A stretch of DNA of 64,000 nt. It comes from Symsagittifera roscoffensis. Its lineage: Eukaryota; Xenacoelomorpha; Acoela; Convolutidae. The stretch's first letter is position 1. The number at the start of each line of letters is the position of its first letter. The stretch lies in NCBI RefSeq assembly GCF_963678635.1, contig NC_087067.1:14953018-15017017 (forward strand). Reading direction: 5' to 3'. A program made the position numbers and the translations under genes. The notes beneath the pieces were generated by a model, which saw only the letters and a list, made by a program, of their open reading frames with translations, had not been told where the DNA came from and made no database searches. Of the stretch, positions 59,640 through 64,000 are shown piece after piece.

Positions 59640-60000
59640 GCTAAAGTTCATTCGATTTCGGGCAATTACTTGGAAAGAACTGTTTCTGTCAACTGATAGC
59701 TTACAAAGTGAAACAAACTACTGGGCCTATGAATATACATCTTGGAGCATTAGATCGTCAAATTTTGCAACGGGTAAACACCTACAGCTGTCAAAATTGA
59801 ATGTATCAACGACTTTCTTTCAAATTTAAGCGATTCAGTTTGCAGATGATACCAGTCTAATTTTGAACCAGAAAGTCTGCAAGTTATTGAAAGATTACTT
59901 TTAAAAATTGATGGATGACCTCGATGTTTTTATGGAACAAATTGTCTCTCTTTGAATTCCAATAAAAAAATTAATTTTAGTTATTTTTGAAACTGGTGTG
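59640..60000 (+). pseudogene. Decayed LINE (non-LTR retrotransposon) reverse transcriptase
   Basis: Two reverse-transcriptase blocks are visible in order: INDFLSNLSDS (about 59798-59830) and, one frame later, QFADDTSLIL (59836-59865), which holds the catalytic ADD motif. NSNKKINF further on corresponds to the family's conserved 'LN.NKT.' block after ADD. An upstream YLERTVSVN fits the block before the GVPQGS region, which itself is not intact. Several stops and at least one frameshift show that it is dead. It lies inside the TRIM intron in the sense orientation. I cannot assign a clade. Confidence 0.7.
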
Positions 60001-60252
60001 GCCTCAGTTTTTTTTTCTTGAAAAATCACAAAATAGAGGTTTTGTTTTCGGGGAGATATCTTGAAGCTTTTTTGAAACAAGATTTAAGTTTTTCAACTCA
60101 AGTTATCAATATTTTATTTTCACTGAATCCGTTCACTATACCTTATTAGGAACATAAAACACTTTAAGGTTCGGACTAATTTTTTCAAGTCCATAGTTTT
60201 ATCCCAGACAAAAAAAAGCGAAGTTTACTTCAAAAATTTAGAAATTATACGA

Positions 60253-60618
60253 ATGAACAGAATCAATAAGCTACAAAGTTGGGTATCAAAGTCTGATTTG
60301 TTTGAGGGAAGTCTGATGGAGCACCGTGATCATAAAAAAAATTTAAAAAATACCTCATTTAATACTACTGATAGCGAAAAAGAGTCTTCTCAATTTTTTC
60401 GATTGCTTGAAAAAAATACAAGATCCGGAAATGTTTTTTGTTTGTACAAACCACTTAAATTGTATGAAAACGAGAGGACACTACAGGCAATACCCCAGAG
60501 TCGATTAAACAACAAAAAGACAAAGAGTCAGGGTCAAGATGCTGCATTACAGAATAGAATTCAATGCCTAAAAAAATCAAACTCGTCACATCTTGATAAA
60601 AATTCAAAGAAAAAGTAA
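60253..60618 (+). CDS. Unassigned 121-codon frame in TRIM intron
   Basis: ATG at 60253; the frame is open from 60127 and ends at TAA 60616-60618. The product is Lys/Asn/Ser-rich with balanced composition, unlike nearby random frames, and has no recognisable domain. An acceptor-like AAAAATTTAG at 60241 would join TRIM exon 1 in frame. The donor-like AAAAA|GTAAGA at 60615 would leave two bases and cannot join the B-box exon in frame, so it is not a simple cassette exon. It may be a tail of the adjacent LINE, an alternative terminal exon of the TRIM gene, or chance. Confidence 0.25.
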   Translation: MNRINKLQSWVSKSDLFEGSLMEHRDHKKNLKNTSFNTTDSEKESSQFFRLLEKNTRSGNVFCLYKPLKLYENERTLQAIPQSRLNNKKTKSQGQDAALQNRIQCLKKSNSSHLDKNSKKK

Positions 60619-61318
60619 GATATACTTTCTAGAGAAATACGAATCAGTGCCAATTGACAGATCACTCGATCGATTTAGAAGCTATTTCAACCAAAACTTC
60701 AAAGAAAGCTAAATAAAATAAAAGTAAATAATTGGTGCCAGTGCCGTTCAATTTACACAGTTCAATCTGCTGGAAAGAAACAAAATGAGGATCGTAAAAT
60801 ATATGATACTGGTGGTACTACAACAACGTCCGTATTAAAATTTTTATTTCGGCCTCCAAAGACGTCTCGAAAAACGCTTACTTTGTCGAATGAGGAACCT
60901 CGAGACGGGCATTTAGAACAATTTTCGGTAAAACTCTTTTTGATGCATGTGGCTTTACAGTAGAAATTTACGTTGAAAGCTACAAAAAATGCAAAAAACG
61001 GTTTCAAAAAACTGGTTTTGAAATAATTTTTTGTTCGCATATATTCTCTGAACGCTTTTTTGCTCTGAAATAAAGTTTCAAATTTGTAGTTGTCTATTTT
61101 TTGTAGTCAAACTTTCAGGTGTTTCGACCGTTTATTTTTTTTCCTGGACAGATTTTTTCAAGTTTGATGTACCTAAACTGTCACTGAGAGATTTCTTTAC
61201 CGCTACTGTATAACCAAACGGTTTAAACGGAAACAATTAATCAAAAAAGTAGGAAATTAAAAAAACTGAAAAGGTTATTATTATCATGACTTGTTTTGAA
61301 AACTTTTTTTATGTTTAG

Positions 61319-62931
61319 AAAGACCAGTTACTGCTAGCTCAGGCGCCGCTTCAATCCGATCGCATTCTGAGTTCGCCTCGGTCGTTTACTGTGAGAAACA
61401 CCCAACTTCCACAGTTCGCTACTTTTGCCACATCTGCGAAGTGGAGCTATGCGAGGAATGTTGGAAGAACGAACACGATGAAGAGGACTATAGCAAACAT
61501 AATATAGGATTCATCAAGGTCAATCTAGAGCCGCAAAAAGAGATCCAAAAACGTATTGTTGAAAACAAGAACGACTGTCAAAAAATGAGCCGCATTTTGG
61601 AGGACTGGAAGGCGATCGTCCGACAAGCTCAGATTGCAGAAAATAAACAAAACGAAGTTTTGAAAGCTAGCACAGCCAATCAGCTTGAGCAGAAATCAGA
61701 CATTGTTCGCAATCTGATTCAAAATCACATCACGGATGTTCGTAAATTTAAAGAAACTATTTTGAACGAACTTGAAGAACTTGAAAGAAAGCAAAGATGC
61801 ATCTTTGGGGATGCTTTCGACTCCGATTATGATAGTTTTCTAAATCGCAGCTGCTCTACTCTTGTCGGAACCAATTTTTTTTCAAGAAGCAGTGCGGCTC
61901 AAAGACAGGTGTTAGAACGCGTTCTACAAGAAGAGCTTCTCAAATTTAACATCGGTGACGATGCTGAGAACTTTGCGATTCGTAGCTCCTCACCTCTTGA
62001 ACGAAATGACATTTCTATGACAGTTTCTAAATCCTCTAGAGCCAGTGAGATTGCGAGAAGAGCGTTGAGGCGTTTGATGCAAGATGAACTTCTAAGTGAC
62101 AGCATCGAAGGCGATGGTAATACATTATCAACTCGTTTCTCGTCCCCTTCAATGCTCGACAGCACCATGACATCGGCAGCGAATCCTGACTTATCTGCAA
62201 CTGAAGGTGCTAGCCGAAACGAAATCTCAGAGGGTAGATCAAAAAGCGCAGTTGGAGGAGGTGGCAATGGACATGTGACTCCGGTTCAACCGAATAAGAA
62301 TGTGGTTTCGACTTTGAAGAGAGGAAAAAAGGGAGAGTTGGTGCGAGTTACACAGAGTGCGATTGGAGATGAGAAGATTGAATGTTATGGAGCTGTGTAC
62401 AATACTGCCACGGAAGAAGTGATTTGTCGTTATCGTTCCACTATAACAGTGTTAAGATTAAACGGGCCAAATGGGAAGTTTGAGAGTAAGAAGATGAAGT
62501 TGAAATCAGACGCAAATTACTATTTATGGGAAATTACACTAGACAGCAATAACTCTCTCTATGGTGTGATTGAGAATAAGGAAAACTATGCGAAGAGTGT
62601 GGCACTGCTGGACATAATGAAGAACAAGGAACTGATCGAGGAGAGAGAACTACTCGACACTGAGGGACTACTCTATGGAGATAAGGTAAATTGGAGAATG
62701 TGTGCTGTAGGCGAGACAGTGGCTGTGGTAGTGGATGATTGGAGAGGAATTAACAATAAGTGTGAATACAACAGTGTGACTTTGTATCGCAGTCGCATCC
62801 GACAACAAACTGTACAACTCAATATCAGATTAAGGGTTTCTGCATTAACTGCGTTGGTGAATGAGAACACACTGTTACTTCACTCTGATCAAAGAACAAT
62901 AGCTGTGGTCTCTCTGCCTTCACAACAAACT

Positions 62932-62964
<33 letters not shown>

Positions 62965-63387
62965 TCTGCGCATACTTCTAAATTAACTTCAAACACATCT
63001 CAAAAACTGCAGCCCAAATCCATCAAGTACATTCAATTATCTGACATGAATGAAATTCGGTCATTAGTATGGATACCATCTGAAGAAAGTGCGCAGTCAG
63101 ATGCTGCAAAAGGGTATTTGTTTGCTTTTTTTCGTAATGATTTCTCTCATATTTACAAAATAAATTTTGAAAAAGATATGGCAGAGGTGGCTGAAGGAGA
63201 GAAGAGAACAATTGCCCCTATGGAAGGAATAGGTCGACTAGATGAAACATGCATTTATTGTTCCATTGATAGCTCAACTCTATTTGCTACTACCGAATGG
63301 CAGAAGTCTGGAAAGCCAATGCTTCTAAACTTAGAGTATAAGACACCTCGAGTCTTCCCACTTTCCCACTTGTTTGGGCTAAATTAA
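61319..63387 (+). CDS. TRIM-type RING/B-box protein, exon 2 (B-box, coiled coil, C-terminal domain)
   Basis: It continues exon 1 (G|AA, Glu102) and ends at TAA 63385-63387, for about 790 codons in all. A type-2 B-box spans residues 126-162: C126-x2-H129-x8-C138-x2-C141-x4-C146-x2-C149-x4-H154-x7-H162. Heptad-rich helix follows to about 262, as in the TRIM coiled coil. A Ser-rich spacer contains a duplicated module of about 50 residues (VLQEELLKFNIGDDAENF near 300 and LMQDELLSDSIEGDGNTL near 355). From about residue 425 six segments of 45-60 residues alternate short hydrophobic strands and turns (ECYGAVY, YLWEITL, VAVVVDD, TIAVVSL, GYLFAFF, STLFATTEW), suggesting a divergent beta-propeller. 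No NHL or SPRY signature is certain. A 12-Thr run (about 639-650) comes from an (ACA)n repeat. Confidence 0.88.
62929..62963 (+). repeat. (ACA)n microsatellite inside TRIM coding sequence
   Basis: About 11-12 ACA triplets encode an uninterrupted Thr run. Length changes here stay in frame. Confidence 0.95.
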
Positions 63388-63414
63388 TTTTAACAGAACG
63401 ATTAAATGACAAAT

Positions 63415-63725
63415 AATAAATAGATCACATCCATTAGCTAACTTTTGGCTCTTAATAATTTTTTTTTTCAATTCATATTGAGCAATTCGTGACGAATAAG
63501 GCTCACACTTTAAATTGATTCATAATACCATTTCAGCACTAACAAAACCTTAATTATTTCAATCTAATTCAAACTGTTTTCATCTCCCTCTATGGAACGA
63601 CTTTACTCTTTTTATTTTTATTGATCAATAGCCCAAAAAAACGTAAAGAGCTGTACGTTGTTATATTTCTTTCAGTAGTTGAATAAAAGATTTTGGAATA
63701 TAATATTTTTTAAATTTTCAATAAA
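63415..63725 (+). terminator. Poly(A) signals of the TRIM gene
   Basis: AATAAA occurs at 63415-63420, 63682-63687 and 63720-63725, downstream of the stop at 63387. Any of them could end the transcript. The remaining sequence to 64000 shows no feature I can support. Confidence 0.55.
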
Positions 63726-64000
63726 GTTTGATGGTTTCTGAAATTCAACATAACCAAAAAAATTTTCCGAGATCAAAAGCGTACGTTGTGAACGAAAACA
63801 GTTAATCGTATTCGAACAAAAACCTGTGAATAAGGTTTTTTGCGTTCAGACAAATATGTCGGCTAATCGAAGCAAAATGGTAATTTGGAAAATAGGATGC
63901 CAATGACCAAGCAGCAATTGTCTTTTTCGGTTCGCTCGGATGCGATAACATTCGGCACAAAACTGAACTGCTTGTGGATCATGTTCGCATCTAATCTGTA

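Larger units (their letters stand above)
55385..61318 (+). other. TRIM gene intron (5.9 kb)
   Basis: GTTTGT donor (weak) and TTTTTTTATGTTTAG acceptor. It contains copies of the GGAATCCAC-rich repeat, a tandem repeat, a local duplication, a decayed LINE reverse transcriptase and a 121-codon frame. Further TRIM exons are possible but not required by phase. Confidence 0.7.

Overview
The window is AT-rich eukaryotic DNA with long GT-AG introns, AATAAA poly(A) signals, many DNA-transposon relics and a tandem satellite. It reads as nuclear DNA of an invertebrate animal: a Bruno/CELF-type RNA-binding protein gene and a TRIM-type RING/B-box gene are present. I cannot name the species. No rRNA, tRNA, CRISPR or bacterial-type operon was seen. 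One run of exactly 200 N (51580-51779) marks a scaffold gap of probably arbitrary size.

Layout. (1) 1 to about 7560: satellite array with a monomer of about 155 bp (about 47 monomers), built from short inverted GAGCGGTTTTT/AAAAACCGCTC motifs and showing a higher-order pattern of about 1.45 and 2.2 kb. (2) About 7.56-24.7 kb: gene-poor DNA with decayed interspersed repeats, microsatellites, a less AT-rich modular block (16.66-18.78 kb) and a block rich in GTCGAA words (20.98-21.9 kb). (3) 24.75-36.71 kb: a direct tandem duplication of a unit of about 5.4 kb. The second copy is interrupted by a 1210-bp terminal-inverted-repeat element whose empty site survives in the first copy; the element carries what looks like a complete two-exon mini-gene. 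(4) 37.6-47.9 kb, plus strand: five exons of a Bruno/CELF gene, giving a long Ser-rich N-terminus and a complete first RRM. RRM2 and RRM3 are not found before the next gene. (5) 48-55 kb: hAT-like and TA-flanked MITEs, the gap, and an isolated relic of the left-hand satellite. (6) 55.08-63.39 kb, plus strand: a two-exon TRIM gene of about 790 codons (RING in exon 1; B-box, coiled coil and a possible beta-propeller in exon 2). Its 5.9-kb intron contains a decayed LINE reverse transcriptase and an unexplained 121-codon frame.

The two main genes point the same way but show no sign of working together. CELF proteins control splicing, translation and decay of mRNA; RING/B-box proteins are usually E3 ubiquitin ligases. 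Most other open frames are short, start at non-ATG codons or lie inside repeats, and I do not treat them as genes.
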